This document shows positions 16,234 through 25,727 of a stretch of 64,000 bases of DNA, one piece after another. The first letter of the stretch is position 1. Each line of letters begins with the position of its first letter. A program made the translations under genes and the position numbers. The stretch is from JBMOKT01 sp049323895. Its GTDB lineage: Bacteria > Bacillota > Peptococcia > Peptococcales > BICA1-8. Where the stretch lies: contig JBMOKT010000026.1 of NCBI GenBank assembly GCA_049323895.1, positions 124,001 through 188,000 on the forward strand. Reading direction: 5' to 3'. Below the pieces are notes generated by a model. That model was not told where the DNA came from. It made no database searches and worked only from the letters and a program-made list of their open reading frames with translations.

Positions 16234-18027
16234 CTACATTTTAACGATTGCACCAAACTTGCATTTTTCTATACATGCACCGCACTTAATACATTTTTCT
16301 GCATCAATCAGATATGGTTCTTTGGGCTTTCCCGAAATGGCAGCAACAGGACAAACCCGAGCACACAATCCGCATCCCCTGCATTTTTCCTCAACAACAC
16401 TATAGGTTAAGAGATTCTGGCATACCTTGGCAGGACATATTTTATCAATTATATGGTCTTCATATTCGGCACGAAAATATTTTAAGGTGCTTAATACAGG
16501 ATTAGGTGCAGTCTGACCAAGTCCGCACAAAGAAGAACTCTTTATAGTACGGGCTAAACTTTCTAACTTATCTAAATCATCGACTGTTCCTTTACCTTCA
16601 GTGATGCGCTCTAGTATCTCCAGCATTCTCTTAGTACCAATTCTGCAAGGCGGACATTTCCCGCAAGACTCCTCTTGGGTAAATTCCAAGAAAAACTTAG
16701 CAATATCAACCATACAATCAGTTTCATCCATTACAATAAGTCCACCCGAACCCATCATTGATCCCAGGGCAATTAAATTATCATAATCAATTTCCGTATC
16801 AATCAAATGGGCGGGAATACAACCCCCTGATGGTCCACCTGTTTGAGCAGCCTTAAATTTCTTGCCGTTGGGGATCCCTCCGCCTATGTCATATATTATA
16901 GTCCGCAGCGAGGTTCCCATTGGAACTTCAATTAAACCTATATTATTTATTTTCCCAGCTAAAGCAAATACTTTTGTACCTTTGCTTTTTTCGGTCCCGA
17001 TACTGGCAAACCAATCTGCACCATTTAGAATTATTGCTGGAACATTAGCATAAGTTTCAACATTATTTAATAAAGTAGGTTTTCTCCAGAGACCCTCAAC
17101 TGCTGGGAATGGTGGTCTTGGTCTCGGTTCTCCCCTATGTCCTTCGATAGAAGTCAACAGGGCTGTTTCCTCTCCGCACACAAAAGCTCCCGCGCCCAAG
17201 CGAATATCTAAATCAAAATTAAAGCCGGTGCTAAAAATATTTTTACCCAATAACCCCATTTTTCTAGCCTGCTCGATTGCAATTTCCAATCTTGTCACGG
17301 CAATGGGATATTCTGCCCTTACATAAATATATCCTTGTTCTGCACCAACAGCATACCCTGCTATTGCCATGGCTTCTATCACGCTGTGGGGGTCACCTTC
17401 TAATACACTCCTATCCATAAAAGCACCAGGGTCACCCTCATCGGCATTACATACTACATATTTTATTTCTCCAGGTGTCTTGTAGGTAAACTCCCATTTT
17501 AACCCAGTGGGAAAACCTCCGCCTCCTCTACCTCGTAAGCCTGAGTTTTTAATTACGTCAATTACCTGTTCTCTAGTCATTTCCTTTAATACTTTTGCCA
17601 GTGCAAAGTACCCGTCATGACCAATATATTCCTCGATAGCTTCAGGATTGATTACCCCACAATTCCTTAAGGCAATACGTCTTTGATGGTTAAAAAAACC
17701 TATCTTTTCAAAATCTGCTACCTTAACATTACTCTCGGGTTCGCTATACAATAGTCTGGTTACAACCCTTCCCTTAAAAAGATGTTCTTCGGCTATTTCT
17801 CTAACATCTTCCTTTGCTACTCTGCAGTAAAAAGTTCCTTCCGGATAAACTACCAAAATGGGACCTAGATTACAAAAGCCAAAACAACCGGTTTCCACTA
17901 CTTTTACTTCTTTAGCTAACTTCAGCCGGTCTATCTCTTCTTTTAACTGATTGCGAACCTCAAGACTTGCCGAGGATGTACAGCCAGTCCCCGCACAGAC
18001 TAATATATGTGAACGATAAAAATCCAT
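16234..18027 (-). CDS. hndC: HndC-type NAD(P)H-oxidising subunit (NuoF-like flavoprotein)
   Basis: 597 residues. The N-terminal thioredoxin-like [2Fe-2S] domain (cysteines in CAGTGC and GCFGFC) spans about 1-90. The NuoF core with the NADH/FMN-binding glycine loop GRGGGGFPTGLKWEF starts near residue 170. The [4Fe-4S] motif CGKCPPCRIG is near 455. Two C-terminal ferredoxin clusters (CRGCGLCARVCP and CIKCGACIEKCK) complete the protein. This architecture is HndC/HydB, which passes electrons between NAD(P)H and a hydrogenase or formate dehydrogenase, often by flavin-based bifurcation. It is last in hndA-hndB-hndC. No catalytic hydrogenase gene follows. Confidence 0.92.
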   Translation of the reverse strand: MDFYRSHILVCAGTGCTSSASLEVRNQLKEEIDRLKLAKEVKVVETGCFGFCNLGPILVVYPEGTFYCRVAKEDVREIAEEHLFKGRVVTRLLYSEPESNVKVADFEKIGFFNHQRRIALRNCGVINPEAIEEYIGHDGYFALAKVLKEMTREQVIDVIKNSGLRGRGGGGFPTGLKWEFTYKTPGEIKYVVCNADEGDPGAFMDRSVLEGDPHSVIEAMAIAGYAVGAEQGYIYVRAEYPIAVTRLEIAIEQARKMGLLGKNIFSTGFNFDLDIRLGAGAFVCGEETALLTSIEGHRGEPRPRPPFPAVEGLWRKPTLLNNVETYANVPAIILNGADWFASIGTEKSKGTKVFALAGKINNIGLIEVPMGTSLRTIIYDIGGGIPNGKKFKAAQTGGPSGGCIPAHLIDTEIDYDNLIALGSMMGSGGLIVMDETDCMVDIAKFFLEFTQEESCGKCPPCRIGTKRMLEILERITEGKGTVDDLDKLESLARTIKSSSLCGLGQTAPNPVLSTLKYFRAEYEDHIIDKICPAKVCQNLLTYSVVEEKCRGCGLCARVCPVAAISGKPKEPYLIDAEKCIKCGACIEKCKFGAIVKM

Positions 18028-18046
18028 TATGCTCCCTCCTATTAAT

Positions 18047-18403
18047 CTAATTAATTAGCCACTCTTTGATGGGCTGGTCTTCCATTACATGGGCAGTTAT
18101 TATATTTTTTACCCGTTGGGGAGTAACGTTGCCATAAACAAATTTTGGCTGGTTGTTTTTTAGAACTTTAATAACCGGCTCCTGGGAGCAATTGCCTTCA
18201 CAAACTGTTTGACAGACCTGAACATTATTAAGGTTTTGAATTTTTAATTCATCTAATACGGCAAGCAAAACATCTCTTGCACCTGCTGCTATACCACAGG
18301 TAGACATTGCTATTTCAATCCTTGCAAAATAATTTTTATCACGAACAGATAATTCCGCTTTAACTTTTTCTTTTAGGGCTACTAATTCATCAATAGACTT
18401 CAT
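18047..18403 (-). CDS. hndB: HndB-type [2Fe-2S] ferredoxin-like subunit
   Basis: 118 residues with a thioredoxin-like [2Fe-2S] fold. The four expected cysteines are seen in AMSTCGIAAGA and VCQTVCEGNCSQEPV. This matches the small HndB subunit of NADP-reducing hydrogenases, an electron carrier between NuoE- and NuoF-like partners. It lies 14 bases after hndA and 19 bases before hndC, with a GGAGGTG ribosome-binding site, so the three are one operon. Assignment is from motif and context. Confidence 0.9.
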   Translation of the reverse strand: MKSIDELVALKEKVKAELSVRDKNYFARIEIAMSTCGIAAGARDVLLAVLDELKIQNLNNVQVCQTVCEGNCSQEPVIKVLKNNQPKFVYGNVTPQRVKNIITAHVMEDQPIKEWLIN

Positions 18404-18417
18404 ATTAACACCTCCAA

Positions 18418-18927
18418 TTAACTTGCCTGTTCTTCTTTTAGCTTATAAAGGTTAATTAACCTGGGAACATCGTCTTCTGTTAAACGCCCATGGACCTGTT
18501 CATTAACCGTCAATACAGGAGCTAATCCACATGCACCTATGCAACGGCATCCTTCCAGGGTAAAGAGACCATCTTGGGTTGTTTCTCCTATCTCAATTCC
18601 TAATTCTTTTTTTAAATTGTCCATAATCTTACCAGAACCTTTAACATAGCAAGCAGTACCTAAGCACACGTTAAAAACATATTTTCCCCTGGGGACAGTT
18701 GTAAATAAAGAATAAAAACTAACTACCCCATACACTTCACTTAATGGTACCTTTAGCCCTTCAGCAATATAAGTCTGTATCTCTTCAGGAAGGTATCCAA
18801 AAATACCTTGTGCCTTATGAAGGACAGGTATCAATGATCCTGCTTGTTTCTTGTATTTTCCAATAATCTCATCCAACTGCTGGTAACGGGGATCATTTTG
18901 TTTATCTATAGAACAACCACAACTCAT
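18418..18927 (-). CDS. hndA: HndA-type NuoE-like [2Fe-2S] subunit
   Basis: 169 residues, normal NuoE length. The N-terminal helical part (residues 1-80) contains the LIPVLHKAQGIFGYLP block. The thioredoxin-like domain follows, with the [2Fe-2S] cysteines in VCLGTACYVKG and GCRCIGACGLAP. NuoE-type subunits feed electrons from NAD(P)H flavin centres to the rest of the complex. It is first in the operon, with an AAGGAGG ribosome-binding site and a long AT-rich upstream region. A short CGC motif at residues 3-5 is unusual but has no known meaning here. Confidence 0.92.
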   Translation of the reverse strand: MSCGCSIDKQNDPRYQQLDEIIGKYKKQAGSLIPVLHKAQGIFGYLPEEIQTYIAEGLKVPLSEVYGVVSFYSLFTTVPRGKYVFNVCLGTACYVKGSGKIMDNLKKELGIEIGETTQDGLFTLEGCRCIGACGLAPVLTVNEQVHGRLTEDDVPRLINLYKLKEEQAS

Positions 18928-20243
18928 ACATATATGCCTCCTTAATCTTATATTAATTCATTGTATAAAGTTTGTTCCAAAATTCACAAGTCCTTAGAAA
19001 AAATTTTACTACTTTTTTCTTTGTACAAATTTTAATAAAATTATATCATTTTGCACTGTGTAATACAACAGTTGCTAAAATTATTTCCATTATTATAAAT
19101 CGTCTTTTTGTTTTTCCCTATTTATATTACTAAGACGACATTTACCTATTTTTGCTTGTCCTTTTTTTCACAAATAGTAGTATTTTTTGTATTATTTTTC
19201 TTATAGCCAGTGTTTATAATTTACGTGGTCCAATTTATCCTAATTGCTTAACAATTTTCTTTGTTTTCTTTAATATTAATTGACCTGCCCTTAAATGGCC
19301 TGAAATATTTTTTAAAACTAAATTTACCTAAGAACATCACTAGACATTTCTGCAATACTTGCACCATTACTAGTTATAAAAATAACTTGCCAGGCACCTG
19401 ATTCTTATCCGTGTTTATCTGTCTTGAAAATAGTGACTGGGTGACTAGTAAAAATAGTTATTATATTTGTATCCCTACGTATGCGATAGTCACCTGTAGC
19501 TATATTTTCATTTTCTACTGGAGTTGCTTGCGTCATGTCAATCTGTGACCAGTTATTTTCAGAATAGCAATTTTCATTAAATACATTAGTTGTTATCAGA
19601 ACCGGTTAGCTCATTTTTTATGGTCGTTCAGTTTTGACCACCTATATCTGTAAAAACAATCTAATTCCTCAACTTCAACTTTTTTATAAAATTACAGCTC
19701 CATATTTATTTATATATTCATAAAATCTATTAGACTCTTAATAACATCAATGTTTCACGTGAAACATTGATGTTATTTTTTCATTTTTTCAATTCTTAAA
19801 ACAGCAAATCAATTATAAACACTCTAAATTTATATGTATTTAGAGAATCGTACCGCCTATATAAATATACTAGCCTAATTTAAAAAACCCTTTAAAAGCA
19901 ATTTAAATATAGGAACATTTGTTCTTTGTTAGCACATTTTTATATCAAAAAATAATATATTTAATCCAAAATATATATAACAGTAAATTAATATAAACAA
20001 AATATTTTTGTAACTCATAATAAAACATGGGATTAAATGCAGCGAGAACCCACAGGGCTATTTGGACAAGCGGTTTTAAAATATGAATCCATTAAAGGTT
20101 ATGTGCATTTAAAATTAATATTTTAAAAAACCGCCTGCTGCTTTAGCAGCTATTGGCTTGTTGTTAGTGCTAGTAAAACATATTAAAAAAGCTGTACTGG
20201 GGCAGTTATACATAATTAAAATTTTTTTCTAAACGATAAAAAA
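18928..20243. other. AT-rich gene-free interval between hndA and parB
   Basis: About 1.3 kb without a credible reading frame on either strand. Apart from the parS palindrome at 19740-19777, I see one perfect stem near 20130-20150 (GCTGC around a TTTA-type loop) and long A/T runs. The interval could contain promoters for hndA and untranslated RNA. I recognise no RNA family. Confidence 0.6.
19740..19777. other. parS site inside a 38-bp perfect palindrome
   Basis: The central 16 bases, TGTTTCACGTGAAACA (19751-19766), match the ParB-binding parS consensus of Firmicutes. The symmetry continues for 11 more bases on each side and is followed by a T-run on the plus side, so it may also act as a terminator. 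Confidence 0.92.
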
Positions 20244-20271
20244 TTAAAGTGTTTCACGTGAAACACTTTAA
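20244..20271. other. Second parS site, overlapping the parB stop codon
   Basis: TGTTTCACGTGAAACA at 20250-20265 within a 28-bp perfect palindrome that extends over the parB termination codon (20268-20270). Identical core to the site at 19751. Confidence 0.92.
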
Positions 20272-21137
20272 AAATCGGAGCTGTCCAATATCTCAATAAT
20301 TCTTTGCAGTTCATCATAATTATAATATTCAATTTCAATTTTTCCCTTTTTCCCGTCATCCTTAATAGATATTTTAGTGCTAAACTTATTCCTCAGTCGT
20401 TCCTGAATATCATTCAATATAGGGGTAAAGGATTTGTCTTTTGCATTTTTTTCTCTTTTTGTTGGTCTTTTTAGAGATTTTTTTATTAAATCTTCAGTTT
20501 CTCTAACAGAAAGACTCTTTTCTGCAATCTCTTGCGCAAGGTGAATTTGCTGTGAACTATTTTCTATTGCGAGAATAGGACGTGCATGCCCTACTGTAAT
20601 AACTCCAGTGCTTAACATGTCCAATATGCTTTCCGGGAGATGAAGAATTCTTAAAAAATTAGCAATAAAAGGTCTTGATTTGCCTACTCTTTTTGCTAAT
20701 TCATCTTGTGTAAGTCCAAATTCTTCTATTAGGCGTTTGTAAGCCCTTGCTTCTTCTACAGGATTGAGATTGTGGCGTTGAATATTTTCAATAAGGGCTA
20801 TCTCTGTCATGTTTTGATCCGTTAAAGTTCTGATTACAGCGGGAATTTTTTCTAAGCCTAATTGCTTACAGGCCCTTAATCTGCGTTCTCCCACCACTAA
20901 TTCATAGCCCTCTTCCCGGGGTCTGACAATAACCGGTTGAAGCACACCATGTTCTTTGATAGACACAGCTAGTTCGGCAAGTTTGTCAGGATCAAAATGT
21001 TTGCGGGGCTGAAAAGTATTAGGAACTATTTCTTCAATATATATTTCAGATATAGTATCTTTATCTGGGTCGTATTGAGCTGTGTTGGAAGAAGGTATCA
21101 GTGCCCCCAATCCTTTTCCCAAGCCGCGTTTATTCAT
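20268..21137 (-). CDS. parB: Chromosome-partitioning protein ParB (Spo0J)
   Basis: 289 residues. The N-terminal ParB/Srx CTPase domain is at about 30-120, with the GERRLRACKQLG block and the IALIENIQRHNLNPVEEA segment. The helix-turn-helix DNA-binding domain (LTQDELAKRVGKSRPFIANFLRIL, about 140-170) follows, then a C-terminal dimerisation region. ParB loads at parS, spreads as a CTP-dependent clamp and recruits SMC. Two parS sites flank the 3' end. Its start overlaps the end of parA by eight bases, showing translational coupling. Confidence 0.97.
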   Translation of the reverse strand: MNKRGLGKGLGALIPSSNTAQYDPDKDTISEIYIEEIVPNTFQPRKHFDPDKLAELAVSIKEHGVLQPVIVRPREEGYELVVGERRLRACKQLGLEKIPAVIRTLTDQNMTEIALIENIQRHNLNPVEEARAYKRLIEEFGLTQDELAKRVGKSRPFIANFLRILHLPESILDMLSTGVITVGHARPILAIENSSQQIHLAQEIAEKSLSVRETEDLIKKSLKRPTKREKNAKDKSFTPILNDIQERLRNKFSTKISIKDDGKKGKIEIEYYNYDELQRIIEILDSSDF

Positions 21138-21891
21138 TATTAATCACTTCCTTAGCCAATTCCATATACATTTCTGCACCTTTTGATTTGCTATCATAAA
21201 TTATAATCGGCTGTCCATAGCTAGGTGCTTCACTTAATCGAACATTACGGGGAATAATGCTTGTAAATACCTTGTTTTTAAAAAAATTTTTAACTTCATC
21301 TACTACCTGGATAGAAAGATTAGTTCTAGCATCAAACATGGTCAGAACAGCACCCTCTATTGTCAAATCACTATTAAGGTGTTTTTGTACTAATTGAACG
21401 GTATTCATCAATTGACTTAAGCCTTCAAGTGCATAATATTCACATTGTATTGGAATTAAAATTGAATCGGCTGCAGTAAGAGCATTAAGGGTTAAAAGAC
21501 CAAGAGAAGGAGGGCAGTCTATAAAAATATAATCAAATTGACCTTTTATTGGATCTAATGATTTTTTTAATTTAACCTCCCTAGATATAGCGGTAACTAA
21601 CTCTACCTCAGCCCCTGCAAGTTGGATAGTGGCAGGGACAATTGAAAGATTTTCAATATCCGTCGGCATTAATACTTTAGAGACAGGAACATTATTAACT
21701 ATAACATCATAAATACACCTTATTGAACTTAATTTATTTACACCTAGACCACTGCTAGCATTTCCTTGAGGATCAATATCTATAAGCAGCACTTTTTTTC
21801 CTAAAGAAGCCAAACAAGCCGATAAGTTAACAGCAGTAGTTGTTTTAGCAACCCCGCCCTTTTGATTAGCAATTGTTATAATTTTTCCCAT
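21130..21891 (-). CDS. parA: Chromosome-partitioning ATPase ParA (Soj)
   Basis: 253 residues. The deviant Walker A motif KGGVAKTTTAVNLSA is at residues 11-25. Walker A' is in LLIDIDPQGNASSGLG and Walker B in YIFIDCPPSLGLLT. It is an ATP-dependent dimeric DNA-binding protein that works with ParB on origin segregation and, in Bacillus, modulates DnaA. The ribosome-binding site is GGGGGTGA. A terminator-like hairpin 75 bases upstream separates it from noc, so parA-parB has its own promoter. Confidence 0.97.
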   Translation of the reverse strand: MGKIITIANQKGGVAKTTTAVNLSACLASLGKKVLLIDIDPQGNASSGLGVNKLSSIRCIYDVIVNNVPVSKVLMPTDIENLSIVPATIQLAGAEVELVTAISREVKLKKSLDPIKGQFDYIFIDCPPSLGLLTLNALTAADSILIPIQCEYYALEGLSQLMNTVQLVQKHLNSDLTIEGAVLTMFDARTNLSIQVVDEVKNFFKNKVFTSIIPRNVRLSEAPSYGQPIIIYDSKSKGAEMYMELAKEVINNE

Positions 21892-21954
21892 TTTGTCACC
21901 CCCAAATAAATAATATATTATAATTAAATTCCACTAAAAAAATAAAACTTCCTG

Positions 21955-21995
21955 CAAAATAAAAAAAATATTTATGGTTGTATACCATAAATATT
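21955..21995 (-). terminator. Terminator-like hairpin between noc and parA
   Basis: An 11-bp perfect AT-rich stem (AATATTTATGG/CCATAAATATT, 7-base loop, 21967-21995) is followed on the minus strand by a run of eight T residues. Confidence 0.6.
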
Positions 21996-22164
21996 AGCAT
22001 TCCAGTTATTTCCATTAAATGTAGTAGGGATATATTTACCTATATTTATCAATACCCCTCTATCCATATCTCGATATCACACTAAAAATAAAACATTCCT
22101 AAAATTAAAAATAAATAGGGAACGTATGTTTTGTCTTGCCAATAAAACTTTAACTCAAAACATG

Positions 22165-23013
22165 TTATTTAGCAGCAGAAGTTCTGTTTTTAGGAAGTCT
22201 GATAGTTACCTCTAAGTAATCTTCATGGTCACTTTCTACAATATCAGCAGATAATCCAGCATCCTGTATGGTTTGAACAGCTCCCCGGATAGTATTAAGA
22301 AAAATTCTCATATCTTTAAAAATTTTTGTCATTTTTCTTTTTGTTTTTTCTTTACCTTCTTTTTCGTTTTCAATTATTATTTTTTCGATTAATTCATCAG
22401 TCTGTCTGACATTCAAATTTTGCGAGTAAATGCTTTGTAAAGCTTTAAGTTGTAATTTTTCATCATTAAGTTTTAATAAAGCACGAGCATGTCTTTCAGT
22501 AATAACACTTACTGAAATTTCTTTTCTCAAATCAGCAGGAAGATTCAATAATCTTAATTTATTTGCAATAGTTGATTGACTTTTCCCAACTCTTTTAGCA
22601 ATTTCTTCCTGGGTAATGCCAAATTCCTTTATTAATTTTGCATAACCTTCCGCCTCTTCAAAATAATTCAAGTCTTCCCTTTGTAAGTTTTCAATAAGGG
22701 CCATTTCGGCAATTTCTTTATCGCTTAGGTTTCTTACAATAGCAGGGACAGATTTAAGACCAATTAATTGACTGGCTCTAAACCTGCGTTCACCAGCAAC
22801 CAGCTCATAGCCTGTCCCAATTTTCCTTACAATTATAGGCTGTAAAACACCAAATTCTTTAATAGATTGGGCTAATTCTTCTAGATGAACAGGGTCAAAA
22901 ACCCTTCTAGGTTGAAAAGGGTTGGGTGTTATTAAATTTAGGTCTAAATTTTTTATCTCATTTTTATCAATATCTTGTGACATACCAAATATTTTTGTGA
23001 TTTGATCTTTCAT
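22165..23013 (-). CDS. noc: Nucleoid occlusion protein Noc (ParB paralogue)
   Basis: 282 residues from the ATG at 23013 (after AAGGGGTG). It has the same domain order as ParB: a CTPase domain with GERRFRASQLIG and MALIENLQREDLNYFEEA, an HTH with ITQEEIAKRVGKSQSTIANKLRLL, and a divergent lysine-rich C-terminal part. The position next to rsmG and upstream of parA-parB is the usual place for noc. Noc binds ATTTCCCGGGAAAT-type sites and blocks septum formation over DNA. Such a site is found at 16098. The membrane-targeting N-terminal helix of Noc is plausible in MKDQITKIFGMSQ. Confidence 0.88.
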   Translation of the reverse strand: MKDQITKIFGMSQDIDKNEIKNLDLNLITPNPFQPRRVFDPVHLEELAQSIKEFGVLQPIIVRKIGTGYELVAGERRFRASQLIGLKSVPAIVRNLSDKEIAEMALIENLQREDLNYFEEAEGYAKLIKEFGITQEEIAKRVGKSQSTIANKLRLLNLPADLRKEISVSVITERHARALLKLNDEKLQLKALQSIYSQNLNVRQTDELIEKIIIENEKEGKEKTKRKMTKIFKDMRIFLNTIRGAVQTIQDAGLSADIVESDHEDYLEVTIRLPKNRTSAAK

Positions 23014-23099
23014 ATAGAACACCCCTTATAATGAGTTCACAATTACTATTCTATAAGCTTATAGTAAAATCCTTCTTAAAAAAGCATTATTTTACATTT

Positions 23100-23828
23100 T
23101 TATCCATTAGGTTTAATTAACGGTTTTTTTTGGGGTATTCCTGATTTACGAGGGTATTTATGATGCATGACTTTTATTTTTTTAAAAACAAAAATTAACC
23201 TTGTATATTCATCATCCCTAAGACTAAATTCTTTTTTTAGATACAATTCAGCGCCCAACTCCCCAAGAGCATAGCTGCTTTCAGAAAGCTCATTTAATCC
23301 ATCAGGTCCTTTCATAGCGATAAAATAACCATTAGGTTTAACAAAAGGCAGACATATCTCCAATAAAACAGGAAGCTTAGCAACTGCTCTGGCAGTAACA
23401 ATGTCAAATTTCTCTCTAAATAAATTATTTCTACCAAAATCTTCAGCCCTACCATGTACTGCTGAGACTGAGCCCAAATTTAAATCCTCTATTATTGCTT
23501 CGAGATAACTAATTCTTTTTTGCAAAGAATCAAATAAATTAAGATTAATTTTATCACCTAAAACTATTTTTAAGGGCACACCAGGAAAACCTGCTCCTGT
23601 ACCAATATCAATAACTTTCTTCCCGTTCCAATTTAAGCCTAATTTAAGACAGAGAAGAGAATCAAGAAAATGTTTATAAAAAATATCTTTATCATTTTCA
23701 ATGGATGTTAAATTAATTTTTTTATTCCATTCAATTAACAGATCCTTAAATAATAAAAATTTTTCGGCTTGTTCATTGGTAATAGATATATCATGAAGGC
23801 TTAAAATATCAATAAGGGAATCTTTCAA
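23100..23828 (-). CDS. rsmG: 16S rRNA (guanine-527 N7) methyltransferase
   Basis: 242 residues with a TTG start at 23828. The SAM-binding motif VIDIGTGAGFPGVPLKI is central, preceded by YKHFLDSL (the conserved HxxDS block) and followed by VTARAVAKLPVLLEI. RsmG methylates G527 of 16S rRNA, and its loss gives low-level streptomycin resistance in other bacteria. It follows mnmG with only 2 bases between them, continuing the mnmE-mnmG-rsmG operon. The C-terminal 20 residues are rich in K and P. Confidence 0.96.
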   Translation of the reverse strand: MKDSLIDILSLHDISITNEQAEKFLLFKDLLIEWNKKINLTSIENDKDIFYKHFLDSLLCLKLGLNWNGKKVIDIGTGAGFPGVPLKIVLGDKINLNLFDSLQKRISYLEAIIEDLNLGSVSAVHGRAEDFGRNNLFREKFDIVTARAVAKLPVLLEICLPFVKPNGYFIAMKGPDGLNELSESSYALGELGAELYLKKEFSLRDDEYTRLIFVFKKIKVMHHKYPRKSGIPQKKPLIKPNG

Positions 23829-23830
23829 GG

Positions 23831-25717
23831 TTATTCAACCCCTTTGCGACGCATTTGCTCTAAATAAACTAGTAACACAGAAATATCTGCAGGGGAGACT
23901 CCCGAAATCCTAGAAGCCTGTCCGACAGAAGATGGTTTAATACTAGTCAATTTTTGTTTTGCTTCATTGCGAAGCCCAGTAATTAAAGAATAATCAATAT
24001 TGGGAGGCAAAAATCTGTTCTCAATTTTATTAAAGCTTTCTACTTGTGATAGCTGTTTGCTTATATAACCTTCGTATTTTATCTGTATTTCTACTTGTTC
24101 AGCCACATCAGCAGGTAATTGGATATCACCATATCCATAATCAATCAGGTCTTGATAATTAATTTCGGGTCTTTTTAATAATTCGGCAGCTGAAATGGCA
24201 TTTTTTAAGGTTGAACTTTCTTTTTTATTTAGTAGTATATTAATTGCTTCTTCCTTTGGATTGATAATTAATTCATTTAATCGACATTTTTCCCGGGAAA
24301 TATTTTCACTCTTTAAAATAAATTTATTATAGCGATCTTGGTTAACTAACCCTAATTCCCAGCCTTTCTCCGTCAATCTTAAATCAGCATTATCTTGTCT
24401 TAGAAGAAGACGATATTCGGCTCTTGATGTTAGCATACGGTATGGCTCATTAGTTCCCTTAGTGACTAAATCATCAATTAATACACCAATATAGGCCTCC
24501 GAACGTTTTAAAATAAAAGGTTGTTTATCTCTAATTTTTAATACTGCATTAATACCAGCTATTAAGCCTTGGGCAGCAGCCTCTTCATATCCTGAAGTTC
24601 CGTTGATTTGCCCGGCAGTAAATAATCCTTTAATTAATTTTGTTTCCAAAGTTAATGTTAATTGGGTTGGGTCTAAACAGTCATATTCAATAGCATAGGC
24701 TGGTCTCATAATCTCAACCTTTTCTAAGCCTGGAATGGTCCTATACATTAACAATTGTACATCTTCAGGTAAGCTGGTAGATACTCCTTGAACATACATT
24801 TCGAAAGTGTCTATTCCCTCTGGTTCAATAAAAATTTGATGACTGGCTTTATCAGAAAATCTCACAATTTTGTCCTCAATTGATGGACAATAACGGGGAC
24901 CAGTCCCTTCAATAGCACCAGAATACATTGGCGCCCTATGTAAATTATCCCTAATAATTTTGTGGGTTTCCGGAGTAGTATATGTAAGCCAACAGGAATA
25001 ATTATATGTATTAAACTCCTGAGACATAAAGGAAAAAAATAAGCTTTTTCTATCCCCAGGTTGTTCTATCATTTTTGAAAAATCAATTGTTCTTTTATCT
25101 ACTCTAGCGGGAGTACCTGTCTTAAATCGTAATGTTTTCAGACCATGCTGATGCAAATCCGAAGACAAATTCATTGCAGCCTGCTGCCCATTAGGACCTG
25201 CAAAATAATTAAAATCACCAATAATGATTTTCCCTTTTAAGTAGGTACCGGTAGTAATTATTACTGCTTTTGCTGAATAAAAAGCTCCCGTTTGGGTAAT
25301 TACACCTTTTACACAATTATTTTCAACAACTATTCTCTCAACAGTTGTTTGTTTTACATCTAAATTAGCTTGTCCCTGAAGGGTACTGGTCATTTCCCTT
25401 TGATATAGATATTTATCAGCTTGTGCCCTAAGAGCGTGTACCGCAGGGCCTTTTCCTGTGTTTAACATTCTAACCTGAATATTAGTCTTATCTATATTTA
25501 TTCCCATTTGCCCGCCTAAAGCATCAATTTCCCTAACCAAGTGACCTTTAGCGGGCCCCCCTATTGCAGGATTACAAGGCATCAAGGCAATATTATCCAT
25601 ACTAATAGTAAGAATCAAAGTCTTACTCCCCATTCTGGCTGATGCTAAAGCAGCTTCACATCCAGCATGACCTGCTCCAATAACAATTACATCATATTGT
25701 CCGACCAAAAATTCCAT
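23831..25717 (-). CDS. mnmG: tRNA uridine-34 carboxymethylaminomethyl enzyme MnmG
   Basis: 628 residues from the ATG at 25717, which has AAGGAGG six bases upstream. A start seven codons earlier (25738) would overlap mnmE and lacks a site. The FAD-binding motif DVIVIGAGHAGCEAALA is at the N-terminus, with conserved CNPAIGGPAKGHLVREIDALGG and the GIA/GID signatures (ATG..YCPSIEDK). The C-terminal helical domain ends in ISGVSPADISVLLVYL. With MnmE it modifies the wobble uridine of certain tRNAs. A Noc-like near-palindrome occurs inside the gene at 24288-24301. Confidence 0.97.
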   Translation of the reverse strand: MEFLVGQYDVIVIGAGHAGCEAALASARMGSKTLILTISMDNIALMPCNPAIGGPAKGHLVREIDALGGQMGINIDKTNIQVRMLNTGKGPAVHALRAQADKYLYQREMTSTLQGQANLDVKQTTVERIVVENNCVKGVITQTGAFYSAKAVIITTGTYLKGKIIIGDFNYFAGPNGQQAAMNLSSDLHQHGLKTLRFKTGTPARVDKRTIDFSKMIEQPGDRKSLFFSFMSQEFNTYNYSCWLTYTTPETHKIIRDNLHRAPMYSGAIEGTGPRYCPSIEDKIVRFSDKASHQIFIEPEGIDTFEMYVQGVSTSLPEDVQLLMYRTIPGLEKVEIMRPAYAIEYDCLDPTQLTLTLETKLIKGLFTAGQINGTSGYEEAAAQGLIAGINAVLKIRDKQPFILKRSEAYIGVLIDDLVTKGTNEPYRMLTSRAEYRLLLRQDNADLRLTEKGWELGLVNQDRYNKFILKSENISREKCRLNELIINPKEEAINILLNKKESSTLKNAISAAELLKRPEINYQDLIDYGYGDIQLPADVAEQVEIQIKYEGYISKQLSQVESFNKIENRFLPPNIDYSLITGLRNEAKQKLTSIKPSSVGQASRISGVSPADISVLLVYLEQMRRKGVE

Positions 25718-25727
25718 TTTTTCCTCC

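Noticed and set aside
19910..19925. GAACATTTGTTC, a LexA-box-like sequence (a similar GAACGTATGTTT is at 22123)
   Set aside because: No SOS gene is adjacent, and one or two such 12-mers in AT-rich DNA can occur by chance.
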